Positions 51,151 to 60,640 are shown, counted from the first letter of the stretch. The stretch: DNA of 64,000 bases from an uncultured Candidatus Saccharibacteria bacterium (GCA_938036785.1 CALHWE010000017.1:1-64000); one strand, 5' to 3'. A program made the numbers and translations. Notes: generated by a model not told the origin, from the sequence alone.

Positions 51151-52785
51151 ATGCAAAAAGATGTCATTTATATCGATACCGAGGACGATATTACCGCCAT
51201 TATTGGCAAGGTGAAGGACTCCTCGCAAAAAATCGTCGCACTTGTGCCACCCAAGCGGATTGGTGCTATGCAGAGCGCTGTCAATCTCAAGCTCGTCCAG
51301 CGCGCTGCTGAGCAAGCAGGTAAACGGCTCGTCATTATCACTGGTAACCAAGCACTCTCGACTTTGGCGGCTTCGGCAAGTATCCCTACGGCGCGGACAT
51401 TGCAAAGCCGGCCAGAGATGGCTGAGATCCCAGCGCTCGAGGTCGATGACGAAGATGTCATTGATGGTAGTGAGCTCGAACCAGAAGATCCTGAGCCAGT
51501 AACGCCTACTACTCCTGTACCGGCTCATCCTGCCACCCGCCCGGCTGCTCGCAAGACGCCAGATGACGACGACAAAGCAGCTGATACGTCGGCTGCCTCA
51601 GATCTCAAGAAGAAGGTGAAGGTACCGGACTTCAATAAAATGCGCAAGAAGCTCTTGATCGGTGGTGCGGCACTCGTTGTCCTGATCGTTTTCTTGGTGT
51701 GGGCGATTTTCTTCGCACCACATGCGACCATCACGATCAAGGCTCGTACCTCTGATCTGCCGCTTAGTACCCGCGTTACGATTGGCGATTCGCTTGGCTC
51801 AAACCTACAAGAAGGGACAATCAAGACAACAACCAAGACAACGCGCAAAACTATCTCGATCGACTTCACTGCCACCGGCAAAGAAGATGTTGGTGCAAAG
51901 GCAACGGGAACGGTGCGCTTTACGCCGGCTTCATTTGACGTCTTACGTAATGGAGCAACGATCGACGCCGGGACGACTATCACGTCCGAGAATGGTATGC
52001 AGTATAAAACGACATCGTCGGTGGTATTCGACTCTAACGCGTCGGGTGGCGACCTCATGCGAGGCCGCACGACAGAGGTCACCGCAGTAGAGAGTGGCAC
52101 GAAGTACAATGGTGCATCGGGCTCGGCCAAGGGGCCTTCTGGCTTCTCCGTCTCCTTCACGCATGATACTTCTGGTGGCACAGACAAGACAATTACCACA
52201 GTACAGCGTAGTGATATTGAGCAGGCGAGAAATAGACTCCATAGCTCACTCGATAGCAATGGTGCTAAGCGCGAGCTTGCCTCACAGTTTAATGGCGACA
52301 GCTATATCATTCTGAATGATACCTTCAAGCAAAACGACAGCGACATCCAACCGAACGTCAAGGTGGGCGGCGAAGCAACCGACGGCAAAGCCCAGCTGAC
52401 TGGTGCAGTGGAGTACTCCCTCTCGGCGATTGAGAAGCGCGAGGCAGGCATCTTCCTTGATGCATACTTCAAGCAGCAGATTGATGGCAAGGCCAACCAG
52501 CAAGTTCATAGCAATGGCGTCAATAAGCTCTCGGTGACCAATGTTTCGGCTAATGGTAATGCCTACAATGCGACTATCACGACCAATGGCAAAATAGGCC
52601 CTAAAGTCGACGAGTCGGAGCTCAAAGACTATGCCAAGGGCAAGCGCTATGCCGAGATCCGCTCGCATGTCGAGAAGATTGAGGGAGTGAGCTCGGCCGA
52701 TGTATCGTTTTCACCATTCTGGGTGCAATCAGCACCAAATGACACGAATCGTATAAAGGTGGTATTTGACCTCAATGAACAATAA
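51151..52785 (+). CDS. CPR-type membrane protein with N-terminal alpha/beta domain and extracytoplasmic beta-rich domain
   Basis: A 544-residue protein. Residues 1-90 form an alpha/beta domain (VIYIDTEDDITAIIGKVKDS, IVALVPPKRIGAMQSAVNLKLVQRAAE, RLVIITGNQALSTLAA) seen in many CPR proteins that databases label baseplate J/gp47-like. A Pro/Asp-rich linker leads to one membrane helix (about 168-189). The rest lies outside and is Thr/Ser/Lys-rich and beta-like (ATGTVRFTPASF, GTTITSENGMQYKTTSS), ending in a SADVSFSPFW module. Function unknown; the fixed link to the FtsA-like protein suggests a shared envelope assembly role. It overlaps ruvX by 11 nt. Confidence 0.78.
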   Translation: MQKDVIYIDTEDDITAIIGKVKDSSQKIVALVPPKRIGAMQSAVNLKLVQRAAEQAGKRLVIITGNQALSTLAASASIPTARTLQSRPEMAEIPALEVDDEDVIDGSELEPEDPEPVTPTTPVPAHPATRPAARKTPDDDDKAADTSAASDLKKKVKVPDFNKMRKKLLIGGAALVVLIVFLVWAIFFAPHATITIKARTSDLPLSTRVTIGDSLGSNLQEGTIKTTTKTTRKTISIDFTATGKEDVGAKATGTVRFTPASFDVLRNGATIDAGTTITSENGMQYKTTSSVVFDSNASGGDLMRGRTTEVTAVESGTKYNGASGSAKGPSGFSVSFTHDTSGGTDKTITTVQRSDIEQARNRLHSSLDSNGAKRELASQFNGDSYIILNDTFKQNDSDIQPNVKVGGEATDGKAQLTGAVEYSLSAIEKREAGIFLDAYFKQQIDGKANQQVHSNGVNKLSVTNVSANGNAYNATITTNGKIGPKVDESELKDYAKGKRYAEIRSHVEKIEGVSSADVSFSPFWVQSAPNDTNRIKVVFDLNEQ

Positions 52786-53185
52786 GAGAACATACTTAGC
52801 GCTTGATGTTGGCGAACGGCGGATTGGTGTTGCAATCGCCGATCCGTCCGTGCGAATTGCTGTCGCATATGATACGATTGAAGTGGATGGTAGTGAACTT
52901 GAGCAAATCACTCAGCTGATTATGAGTGAGCGTGTTGGGGTGGTCGTCGTTGGCTACCCGCGCAATCAATCGGGCGAGCCTACAGCTCAGACCGCCTATG
53001 TTGAGCGGTTTGCAACCCAATTGACGGATATTGCGCCGCGCTTGGCATTTCAAGATGAGTCGCTCACCAGCGTACAAGCTGAGGAGTATCTTCGTGCTCA
53101 AGGAAAGCCGTATAGCAAGGGTGCTATCGATGCTGTCGCTGCCAGTATTATTTTGCAAGACTATTTGGAGACGCACTATGACTGA
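52775..53185 (+). CDS. ruvX: Holliday junction resolvase-like pre-16S rRNA nuclease RuvX/YqgF
   Basis: A 136-residue RNase H-fold protein. YLALDVGERRIGVAIAD has the first catalytic Asp, VVVGYPRNQSGE is the YqgF box, FQDESLTSVQAEEYL gives the second acid and GAIDAVAASIILQDYL the third. It trims the 5' end of 16S rRNA in known bacteria. The ATG lies inside the previous gene's 3' end; an in-frame TTG three codons earlier is less likely. It overlaps mltG by 8 nt. Confidence 0.93.
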   Translation: MNNKRTYLALDVGERRIGVAIADPSVRIAVAYDTIEVDGSELEQITQLIMSERVGVVVVGYPRNQSGEPTAQTAYVERFATQLTDIAPRLAFQDESLTSVQAEEYLRAQGKPYSKGAIDAVAASIILQDYLETHYD

Positions 53186-54893
53186 TTTTCGCCGCCAGCC
53201 AGGCAGAGGCTTCCAGGTAGGGAATCCAAACCCACCAATGTCGCCACCACCAGTAGAACGCATCACGCCACGCTCGGGACGCTCAGCTGCTGCAGCGGGT
53301 GCTTCAGGGCGATCTGCGTCACCGTATATTCGTCGCTCAGAGCCACATCGCCCAACGGTAGGGCAACAACAGCCACAATCGACACAATCTATCCAGCCGC
53401 AGTCAGCACCGTCTTCTGAGCCGAAGCAGGCATATGACCCCTACGCGTGGGTGAGTAGGCCTCAGCCACAGCCTCAGTCTCAACCACAATCGCAACCAGC
53501 ACCTCAGCCACAGCCCTACCGCTCATCAGCACCGTCTCGCGACACATACGCAGTGCCAGTCCAGCAGCCAGCACCGCAATCTCAGTCTCAACCAACCACC
53601 ATTCCAGTTGATGATTTTGCTGATGATACGCTGCCTTCTGGGCTTGATGATGATAGCTTCTATGGCTTTGATGACGACCAGCCGCCGCAGCCCGCACTGG
53701 AGCCGCAGCGAGGGAGTCTACTTGACAATGACGGTGTTTCGCCACTTTTTGCAGATGATGCGCCAAAGGGCCGGACGATTGGCTCTCAAAAAAAATCCCC
53801 ACGCTACAATACTGAGCGGCCACGCCACGGGCGCCGCCGATGGCTGTGGTGGCTCAGTGGTATTGGATTGCTAATTTTACTCATCCTTGCAGCAGCATAC
53901 TGGTGGTATCATCAAAACCTGCAGCCGGTCGACCAGACCGACACCACCACGAAGACGCTAACGATCGGTGAGGGCGACACGTTCAAGACTGTTGCTACTA
54001 CACTGAAAGAGCAGGGGCTGATTCGTGATGTTCGCGCCTTTGATATCTACACCCGCCTGTCGGGCTCGCGCAATCAACTCCATACTGGCGTATGTCAATT
54101 TAGCCCTGCACAGTCGTTGCCTGAGATCGTGACCAAGCTTTCGCAGGGGTGTCATGATAATCGTGTTGTCACATTCTTGCCAGGTGGTACTGTTGTCGAT
54201 TCGCGCTATAAGCCGCAAGGTCAAGATGCCACCACAGCACTCAAGCGAGCTGGCTACAGTGAGGAATCGATCAAAGCTGCACTCGCTAAGACGTACGACA
54301 GTCCACTCTTTGCCAATAAACCAGCTGGCACTTCGCTCGAGGGCTATATCTTTGGTGATACGTACTCTGTGCCGGCCAATCAAGGTCCAGAAGCAGCTCT
54401 TAAGGTAGCCTTCGCGCATATGTACGAGCAGATTCAAAATAATGGCTTGGTTGACAAATTTGCAGCCCAAAAACTCAATCTCTACCAAGCTATCACCCTC
54501 GCCTCTATCATCCAGCGCGAGATGGGGTGTGGTGGTGCGAGCCAAGATTGCTACCAGATCCAGCGACAGATTGCTCAAGTCTTTTACAAGCGTTTGCGCG
54601 AGAACAAAGTACTTGGCTCGGACGTGACCTTCATCTATGGGGCAGACATTGCTGGTGTGAGCCCTAATGTCAACCTCGACTCGCCGTACAATACACGCAT
54701 CAAGCCAGGCTTGCCACCTGGGCCGATTGCCACACCCGGCCTTGGTGCGCTCAAAGCAGTGGCCGATCCAGCCCCGGGCAACTATGAGTTTTTCCTTGCT
54801 GGTGATGATGGCAATGTCTACTTTGCCAACACTGATGCCGAGCATCAGGCCAACATCAAGCAGCACTGTAAGAAGCTCTGTTCTGAGCTATAG
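53178..54893 (+). CDS. mltG: Endolytic murein transglycosylase MltG with long disordered N-terminus
   Basis: A 571-residue protein. Residues 1-215 are a cytoplasmic Pro/Gln/Ser-rich tail (many PQPQ/SQPQ words), much longer than in model MltG. A membrane helix lies at about 221-243, then a LysM-like LTIGEGDTFKTVATTLKEQGLI segment and the YceG domain. The catalytic Glu448 sits in ASIIQREM, with SDVTFIYG and NTRIKPGLPPGPIATPG after it. It cuts nascent glycan strands and so sets their length. The ruvX-mltG pairing is common in bacteria. Start placed at ATG 53178. Confidence 0.93.
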   Translation: MTDFRRQPGRGFQVGNPNPPMSPPPVERITPRSGRSAAAAGASGRSASPYIRRSEPHRPTVGQQQPQSTQSIQPQSAPSSEPKQAYDPYAWVSRPQPQPQSQPQSQPAPQPQPYRSSAPSRDTYAVPVQQPAPQSQSQPTTIPVDDFADDTLPSGLDDDSFYGFDDDQPPQPALEPQRGSLLDNDGVSPLFADDAPKGRTIGSQKKSPRYNTERPRHGRRRWLWWLSGIGLLILLILAAAYWWYHQNLQPVDQTDTTTKTLTIGEGDTFKTVATTLKEQGLIRDVRAFDIYTRLSGSRNQLHTGVCQFSPAQSLPEIVTKLSQGCHDNRVVTFLPGGTVVDSRYKPQGQDATTALKRAGYSEESIKAALAKTYDSPLFANKPAGTSLEGYIFGDTYSVPANQGPEAALKVAFAHMYEQIQNNGLVDKFAAQKLNLYQAITLASIIQREMGCGGASQDCYQIQRQIAQVFYKRLRENKVLGSDVTFIYGADIAGVSPNVNLDSPYNTRIKPGLPPGPIATPGLGALKAVADPAPGNYEFFLAGDDGNVYFANTDAEHQANIKQHCKKLCSEL

Positions 54894-55046
54894 ATCCCAG
54901 CTGTAGGCTGCACCTGTTCTCGCATATTCCTTAGCGATATTGAGCTACGTTTCGTGCCCTGACGGTAATATGCTACACATAAACGTCGCGAGGCCAAAAC
55001 TGTTGAATTTTCACAAAATATCATCTCCCACCACTGTTGTAAACCA

Positions 55047-55075
55047 TTGACTAAACTACAACCGCGTAGTAGAAT
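55047..55075 (+). promoter_or_regulatory. Promoter of the LysM-CHAP hydrolase gene
   Basis: TTGACT (55047-55052), 17-bp spacer, TAGAAT (55070-55075). Only five bases differ from two perfect hexamers in total or fewer. Confidence 0.65.
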
Positions 55076-55081
55076 GGATGG

Positions 55082-55273
55082 TAGCCAGTCGGGGAGTGAT
55101 AATACGGGGAATGCAAGAGAGGGAAATTGCTCTACCAATGGCCTGCCTTTAAATGTCGTACGAGCACCGAAATCAATTTTTTTAATATCATAATAAAATC
55201 GGTCGACATGTGTGCTCCGTTCTCTTGCATAAGAGAAGAAAGACAGAGTGAGGTAGCAGCGCGCTAGTAATAG
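55082..55273 (+). other. Long structured 5' leader of the LysM-CHAP gene
   Basis: About 190 nt of leader. Pairings seen by eye: GAGCAC near 55167 with GTGCTC near 55209-55214, framing an ACCGA/TCGGT match and an internal T run, and TTCTCTT-gcat-AAGAGAA near 55218-55235. No ydaO (c-di-AMP) or other riboswitch consensus was recognised. It could control translation of the wall hydrolase. The gap from mltG to the promoter (54894-55046) shows no gene. Confidence 0.35.
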
Positions 55274-56515
55274 ATGCGCAGGAGAACGATCATTCGTCAA
55301 CAACAAGCAGCCGAGCAGGCTTCACAACTCGAACTTTCGCCTATTACCGTGCGGAGTCGGCGTCCGCGACCACTGTATAAGTCATTATCGCCGGTACGGA
55401 CATCGGCCTATGTGGGGGTTTTTGTCCTAGTACTTTCACTTGTCGCCATGAGCTATCAGCCTATTTTGGCAGAGAACACCGCTCTAGCTAGTGCTGCACC
55501 TGTCAGTGCAACACGTCAGACGGCAGCAACACCATCAGCAGATGGGGTAGATCAGCTTGTTGCAACCAATGTTGCTACATCAATTGCTGAGAGCACAAAT
55601 CTGCCTGTCACCAACAACGTCGCCAACCTCTCGCAGTCAATTGCTGCAGAGAACTCGTTTACCCAAACGAGTGCCACGACGATTAATAAGCCACAGATCG
55701 TTCAGCCAACAGCTGACAACCGCACTATTAAGAAATACACGACAGTTGCAGGCGATAGTGTGCCAAGCCTTGCTGATAAGTTCAAAATTAGCACACAGAC
55801 TATCAAATGGGTTAACAAGCTCACCAGTGATGCGCTTGAGCCAGGCAAAGAGCTGACGATCTTGCCAGTTAATGGCATCCTCTATACTGTTAAGGATGGT
55901 GATACACTTGATAGCATTGCTGCTAAATACAAAGCAGATAAGAACCAGCTCACTCTCTACAACGATCTTGAGCTGACTTCTACCCCTGCTAAGGGTTCGC
56001 AGCTTATCATCCCTGATGGTTCATTGCCAACAGAGGAGCAGCCAGGCTACGTAGCGCCACGATCGGGTGCTGCTACTCGCGCAGCCAGCGCAACAACTGG
56101 CACAAATAGCTACAACGGCACTGGTGCCTACGGCGGTGCTGCTGGTACAGCTCATGCCTGGACAGGTGGCGGCGACGGTGGTGGCTACGCCTGGGGTAAC
56201 TGTACTTTCTATGCCTATGAGCGCCGTCTTGAGCTTGGCCGGCCAATCGGCCGCCAGTGGGGCAATGCTGCTACCTGGGCTAGCTTCGCTCGCGCATCTG
56301 GCTACGGTGTTGGTACAACGCCAGCCGTTGGTGCAGTGATGCAAAACGGTGGTGGGTATGGCCACGTTGCTATCGTCGAGAGTGTTAACCCTGGTGTTTC
56401 GGTCACCATTAGCGAGATGAACGGCTTCCGCTGGGGTGGTGGATTCAACCGCGTTGGCTTTGGTAACATCCCATGGAACGAAGCAGTCGGTGGTCGTTAC
56501 CAGTACATCTACTAA
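55274..56515 (+). CDS. Secreted peptidoglycan hydrolase, two LysM plus CHAP domain
   Basis: A 413-residue exported protein. A basic N-terminus is followed by a signal/anchor helix (about 44-66). Two LysM motifs bind peptidoglycan: KKYTTVAGDSVPSLADKF... and ILYTVKDGDTLDSIAAKY... (about 153-250). A Gly/Ala/Thr linker leads to a CHAP amidase/endopeptidase domain (about 295-413) with catalytic Cys310 in WGNCTFYAYERR, His364 in GYGHVAIVE and a following SEMN. It should cleave wall peptides, either the cell's own during division or those of a host bacterium. Single gene with leader and terminator. Confidence 0.92.
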   Translation: MRRRTIIRQQQAAEQASQLELSPITVRSRRPRPLYKSLSPVRTSAYVGVFVLVLSLVAMSYQPILAENTALASAAPVSATRQTAATPSADGVDQLVATNVATSIAESTNLPVTNNVANLSQSIAAENSFTQTSATTINKPQIVQPTADNRTIKKYTTVAGDSVPSLADKFKISTQTIKWVNKLTSDALEPGKELTILPVNGILYTVKDGDTLDSIAAKYKADKNQLTLYNDLELTSTPAKGSQLIIPDGSLPTEEQPGYVAPRSGAATRAASATTGTNSYNGTGAYGGAAGTAHAWTGGGDGGGYAWGNCTFYAYERRLELGRPIGRQWGNAATWASFARASGYGVGTTPAVGAVMQNGGGYGHVAIVESVNPGVSVTISEMNGFRWGGGFNRVGFGNIPWNEAVGGRYQYIY

Positions 56516-56537
56516 TTCGATACCCTAAGCCAAGCAA

Positions 56538-56565
56538 ACACCTCTGTTGTCGCAGAGGTGTTTTT
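56538..56565 (+). terminator. Terminator of the LysM-CHAP gene
   Basis: ACACCTCTG / CAGAGGTGT 9-bp stem, loop TTGTCG, then TTTT; it ends 3 nt before the obg -10 box. Confidence 0.85.
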
Positions 56566-56567
56566 GG

Positions 56568-56573
56568 TATACT
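56568..56573 (+). promoter_or_regulatory. -10 box of obg, leaderless configuration
   Basis: TATACT with 9 nt to the ATG at 56583. Its -35 region would be the arm of the preceding terminator. Confidence 0.6.
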
Positions 56574-56582
56574 TAATAGTAT

Positions 56583-57959
56583 ATGTTTGTAGATACAGCA
56601 AAGGTAACAGTAGTAGCAGGTCGCGGCGGCGACGGCGCGGTGAGCTTTCGACATGAAATATACGTAGACAAAGGTGGACCTGATGGTGGAGATGGCGGTC
56701 GTGGTGGTGATGTTGTATTTGTTGCAACAGAACAGCTTAACACCTTGCTCAAGTTTCGCTACAAACCAGAGCTCAAGGCGGAGCCCGGTGTTGCGGGTGG
56801 TAAGAAGAAGATGGCAGGCCGATCTGGTAAGCCGCTTATTGTCAAAGTGCCGGTAGGGACACTAGTGAAGCGAGATGGTGTGGTAATCGCTGACCTCGCC
56901 GAGGCAGGGCAAGAGGCTGTCATTGCCAAAGGTGGCGATGGTGGCTTTGGCAATGCGCATTTTAAATCTAGTGTGCGTCAAACGCCGCGCATGGCTGAGC
57001 TGGGTGAGGCAGGGGAGAGTTTTGAGGCGGAGCTAGAGCTGAAGTTACTGGCTGATGTTGGTTTGGTGGGCTTTCCTAATGCTGGTAAATCAACCTTCCT
57101 TAGCGTGGTGAGTAATGCTCGCCCGGAGATTGCGAATTACGAATTTACGACACTCACACCTAACCTTGGTGTGGCCGATATTGATGATGGTTCGGTCCTG
57201 ATTGCTGACATTCCTGGCCTGATTGAGGGAGCGAGCGAAGGCAAGGGTCTGGGCGATGCCTTCTTGCGGCACGTCGAGCGGACGGCTGTGCTCCTCCATC
57301 TTGTTGATGTATATAGCAATGATGTAGCCGAGCGCTACCAAGCGATTCGTCACGAGCTGCAGCAATACAGCACAGAGCTCGCTCAGCGGCCAGAGGTCGT
57401 CGTGCTAACGAAGTGTGATGGGCTCGATGACGATATCATTCAGATGCAAATAGACAGTCTGCGCCAGGTAGTTGACAAAGCAACGCCGATTTTTGCAATT
57501 TCCTCGATTGCGCATCAGGGGGTCGTTGATGTGTTGCGAGCTTTGCGCCAGATAGTAGTAGCGGCACGAGCGGCTGAGGCGGCAGCTGAAGAAGACGACG
57601 ATTTTGCTGATGGTGAAGAGCTTGCGACTATTACACTCGGTAGCCAAGCTGAGGCCGATGCCTGGGCAGTGCAGCAATTGCAGGGGTATGCGGCGCAGCA
57701 GTGTGCTGAGGCGGCAGTAGAGAGCGGCCTCACTAACCCGCGAGAGGATGGCGAGATGCCGCGTGTCTTTGCTGTGTCTGGCCAAAAGCTCGAGAAATTC
57801 GCTCGTCGCACGAACTTCGCCCAGTTTGAGGCAGTCAATCGCCTGCGTGATATCATGAAGCGCCTCGGTGTCACGCACGAGCTCATTCGTCAAGGAGCAG
57901 AGGGCGACAGCATCGTGCAGATTGGCGATAGCCAGCCGTTCCCGCTGGTGGAGCAATAA
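56583..57959 (+). CDS. obg: GTPase Obg
   Basis: A 458-residue essential GTPase linked to 50S assembly, stress and division. The Gly-rich Obg fold opens RGGDGAVSFRHE and GGPDGGDGGRGGDV. The G domain has G1 GFPNAGKS (163-170), G2/G3 FTTLTPNLG and DIPGLIEGA, and G4 LTKCDGLD. An acidic stretch (AEEDDDFADGEE, about 340) precedes a C-terminal OCT domain (about 375-445: VFAVSGQKLEKFARRTNF, AVNRLRDIMKRLGV). A leaderless start and the preceding terminator show an independent transcript. Confidence 0.96.
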   Translation: MFVDTAKVTVVAGRGGDGAVSFRHEIYVDKGGPDGGDGGRGGDVVFVATEQLNTLLKFRYKPELKAEPGVAGGKKKMAGRSGKPLIVKVPVGTLVKRDGVVIADLAEAGQEAVIAKGGDGGFGNAHFKSSVRQTPRMAELGEAGESFEAELELKLLADVGLVGFPNAGKSTFLSVVSNARPEIANYEFTTLTPNLGVADIDDGSVLIADIPGLIEGASEGKGLGDAFLRHVERTAVLLHLVDVYSNDVAERYQAIRHELQQYSTELAQRPEVVVLTKCDGLDDDIIQMQIDSLRQVVDKATPIFAISSIAHQGVVDVLRALRQIVVAARAAEAAAEEDDDFADGEELATITLGSQAEADAWAVQQLQGYAAQQCAEAAVESGLTNPREDGEMPRVFAVSGQKLEKFARRTNFAQFEAVNRLRDIMKRLGVTHELIRQGAEGDSIVQIGDSQPFPLVEQ

Positions 57960-58002
57960 ATAATATATAAAGCCTGCTGTCTCAACAGAGGTTGTTTTAT
58001 GG

Positions 58003-58008
58003 TATAAT
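58003..58008 (+). promoter_or_regulatory. -10 box of the 58040 gene
   Basis: TATAAT with 31 nt to the ATG at 58040 and an AGGAGGC site in the leader; a conventional, not leaderless, arrangement. Confidence 0.5.
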
Positions 58009-58039
58009 AGTAGACAGGTTAATATAGTCAGGAGGCAGT

Positions 58040-58960
58040 ATGAGCAATAGAGAAAAAGAAGTGCCAAGTACTCTGGAAGTTGCGGCCTTGGACCTAAGAA
58101 GCACATATAACTTGAGCCACGAGGGTAGTAGTGGAGTTGCTGGAGCTATTGGTGCTGTAGGAATGACGCTAGTACAGACCTCGCTGAAGCCCCTGTTTGA
58201 TCGACGGTATCTAGGCCCTAATAGCTTTCAACAAGAAGCGTTTCTTAATGTTCGATACGATATCGCTTGCGCGCTCGCTGGCAAAGAGCCATCGCTCAGT
58301 GATCACCTTTTGAAGGCTAGCCCTGAAGAGTACACTGAACAACTACTTAAAGGAGTCCGCGAAAATGATGTCGAGCCACTCCTCGATACGAGTGTAGGTA
58401 AGCTAACGCAGTATGTATTAGCTCAATTGGAGAAGAAGCAACTTCCTAATGAAAGTGCAAATCGGTATTTTGGTGACTGGCTTGAAGCGACAATCGATAA
58501 TCGTAAGAGAACAAAGGAGCGGAAAATCCTCAGTACATCAGAGCTAGACGCTATCTATGGTAAAGAGGGCAGAGAAATGGATGTGCAGCTGGTTCTCGCA
58601 GGGACGAACCTCCGCACGAGAAGTGTGTTGGATTATTATATAGAAGGTGACGACTTTGGAAAGTATATTCGGCAATTGGAAGCTTTGAAGTATATCATGC
58701 CAAATTGGGAAAAGGGTAAGATTGATATACCGAGAGAAGTTCTTAGTGTAGTCGATCTTGATGCTGAGACACCAGTTGATGACGTTAAATTAAATCAGAG
58801 TGTTTTCGAGTGGAAATGGGATACCGTGGCAGATATTATGAATAAAGTGAAGCAAGGTGTCTATGAGCTAGAGCATTATGAAAAAAGTGCTGGTACAAAA
58901 GCGTCTAAGAAGTTTCTGGCGAGACACGCTATAGAAGTTGTAAATCACGGCTGGCAGTAG
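58040..58960 (+). CDS. Hypothetical protein
   Basis: A 306-residue soluble protein, rich in charged helices. An N-terminal Gly/Ala-rich stretch (SSGVAGAIGAVGMTL) may contact membrane or a partner; the rest has RYLGPNSFQQEAFLNVRYDIACAL, TSELDAIYGKEGREMD and a Trp-containing WKWDTVADIMNKVKQG. No family recognised. A strong AGGAGGC site precedes the ATG. The exonuclease I gene starts 3 nt after its stop, so the two are probably co-transcribed. Confidence 0.72.
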   Translation: MSNREKEVPSTLEVAALDLRSTYNLSHEGSSGVAGAIGAVGMTLVQTSLKPLFDRRYLGPNSFQQEAFLNVRYDIACALAGKEPSLSDHLLKASPEEYTEQLLKGVRENDVEPLLDTSVGKLTQYVLAQLEKKQLPNESANRYFGDWLEATIDNRKRTKERKILSTSELDAIYGKEGREMDVQLVLAGTNLRTRSVLDYYIEGDDFGKYIRQLEALKYIMPNWEKGKIDIPREVLSVVDLDAETPVDDVKLNQSVFEWKWDTVADIMNKVKQGVYELEHYEKSAGTKASKKFLARHAIEVVNHGWQ

Positions 58961-58963
58961 TGT

Positions 58964-60379
58964 ATGGTGGCACAAACATTCTTTTTCTACGACCTTGAGA
59001 CGAGTGGCTTCCGGGCGCAGACGGATCGGATTATGCAGTTTGCCGGGCAGCGGACAGATATGGACTTGCAGCCGATTGGCGAGCCATATAACTTTCTCGT
59101 GACGCTGAATGACGATACTCTGCCAAGCCCTGATGCCCTGATGGTGACTGGTATTACGCCGCAGAAGACGCTAGAGGAGGGCTATAGCGAGGCAGAGTGT
59201 GCGCGGATGGTGAGCGAGGAGATCTTCACACCAGGGACGATCGCTGTGGGGTTCAACAATGTGCGCTTTGACGATGAGTTTATCCGCCATCTGCTGTGGC
59301 GGAACTTTTATGATCCATACGAGTGGAGCTGGAAGGATGAGCGGAGCCGCTGGGATATGCTTGATGTCGTGCGGCTGACGCGGGCGCTGCGGCCAGATGG
59401 CATTGAGTGGCCGATGGATGCGAATGGTCAGCCTACTAACCGTCTGGAACTCATTACTAAAGCCAACGGCATTGTACACGATAATGCACACGACGCCTTC
59501 GCCGATGTAGCAGCCCTGATAGAAGTAACGAAGCTAGTGAAGCGCGCTCAGCCTCAGCTCTTTGACTATCTCCTTGCGATGCGCGACAAGAGGGCAGTGC
59601 AGCGGCTGGTCAATCTCGAGACGAAGCAGCCCTTCGTCTATACTAGTGGCCGCTACGACAAACAACATGCCAAGACGACCGTCGCCTTTCCGCTAGCACC
59701 AGCACCCAATAGCAATGTCTTGGTCTATGACCTGCGCTACGACCCAACGCCGTTTGTGAGCCTAAGCCAGCAGGAACTTGCTAAGAAAATCTTTGCCACC
59801 TGGGAGGAGCGCCAAGCCGATGGCTTTGTGGCGCTACCTGTCAAACCATTGCAATACAATCGTTGCCCAGCCGTTGCACCACTTGGTGTGCTAGAGCAGG
59901 GTGATGGCTGGAGCAAGATTCATCTCGAGGCGGCTACTGTAGCGCGCCACCGCGATATCCTGCTCCACCATCCCGACTTTGCTGAGAAGCTCCGCACACT
60001 CTATGAAAAAAAGCGTGAGTACAAAAAATCGACCGACCCCGAAGGGCAGCTCTACGACAGCTTTGTCTCGGACGCAGACAAGGCGCACATTGCTGCAGTG
60101 CGTAATGCCGATGCCAAGGCACTGGCAGACTTCCACCCAGCCTTTCGTGATGAGCGCCTGCCTGAGCTGCTACTCCACTACAAGGCGCGTAGCTTCCCAC
60201 AGAGCCTCAGTGATGATGAGCAAGCCCAGTGGGAGCAATGGCGGAGCACCCACCTGCAGGCTCAGCTGCCGAGCTTTATGGCATCATTGCAGCGCCTGGC
60301 CAAGGCAGGCACAGCAGATGAATTTATCATGCAGGAGCTGCAGCTGTGGCTTGAGGCTGTGGTACCGGTGGATGGCTAG
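58964..60379 (+). CDS. sbcB: Exodeoxyribonuclease I (SbcB-like)
   Basis: A 471-residue DEDDh-type 3'-5' exonuclease acting on single-stranded DNA. The exonuclease domain has YDLETSGF (Asp10, Glu12), VGFNNVRFDDEFI and DNAHDAFADV (HxxxxD), with SRWDMLDVVRLTRAL between. The later SH3-like and helical domains of ExoI are represented by VNLETKQPFVYTSGRY and RDERLPELLLHYKARSFP. Length agrees with E. coli ExoI (475). It follows the hypothetical gene by 3 nt. Confidence 0.93.
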   Translation: MVAQTFFFYDLETSGFRAQTDRIMQFAGQRTDMDLQPIGEPYNFLVTLNDDTLPSPDALMVTGITPQKTLEEGYSEAECARMVSEEIFTPGTIAVGFNNVRFDDEFIRHLLWRNFYDPYEWSWKDERSRWDMLDVVRLTRALRPDGIEWPMDANGQPTNRLELITKANGIVHDNAHDAFADVAALIEVTKLVKRAQPQLFDYLLAMRDKRAVQRLVNLETKQPFVYTSGRYDKQHAKTTVAFPLAPAPNSNVLVYDLRYDPTPFVSLSQQELAKKIFATWEERQADGFVALPVKPLQYNRCPAVAPLGVLEQGDGWSKIHLEAATVARHRDILLHHPDFAEKLRTLYEKKREYKKSTDPEGQLYDSFVSDADKAHIAAVRNADAKALADFHPAFRDERLPELLLHYKARSFPQSLSDDEQAQWEQWRSTHLQAQLPSFMASLQRLAKAGTADEFIMQELQLWLEAVVPVDG

Positions 60380-60640
60380 AAGAGCCTTGAGCATCCAAAA
60401 TCTTCACTTTCTCTATTGATTCTCTACTATTTCATTTGAGCAAGAGTAAGAAGCTGGTTGTCTAATCAGCTTGAATCTGAGCAGCTACTGGTCAGTGAAT
60501 GCCGACTCTTGTAATATTCTTGAGAAGAAAGCGGCGGGGGAGAGAACCACGAAAATTGGTGGGCAGCTCTTTATGGATTGAATAGAAGAAGCGTTATATA
60601 ACGATAAATTTTAAGGCGCTTAATTGTGAGAGCGTAGAGA
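60380..60640. other. Convergent intergenic region
   Basis: Between exonuclease I and the minus-strand Fur-family gene. No gene, strong hairpin or repeat was seen. Confidence 0.4.

Noticed and set aside
54845..55306. 153-codon minus-strand ORF between mltG and the LysM-CHAP gene
   Set aside because: It spans the plus-strand promoter and leader, overlaps both neighbours' coding ends, and has no ribosome binding site or protein-like pattern.
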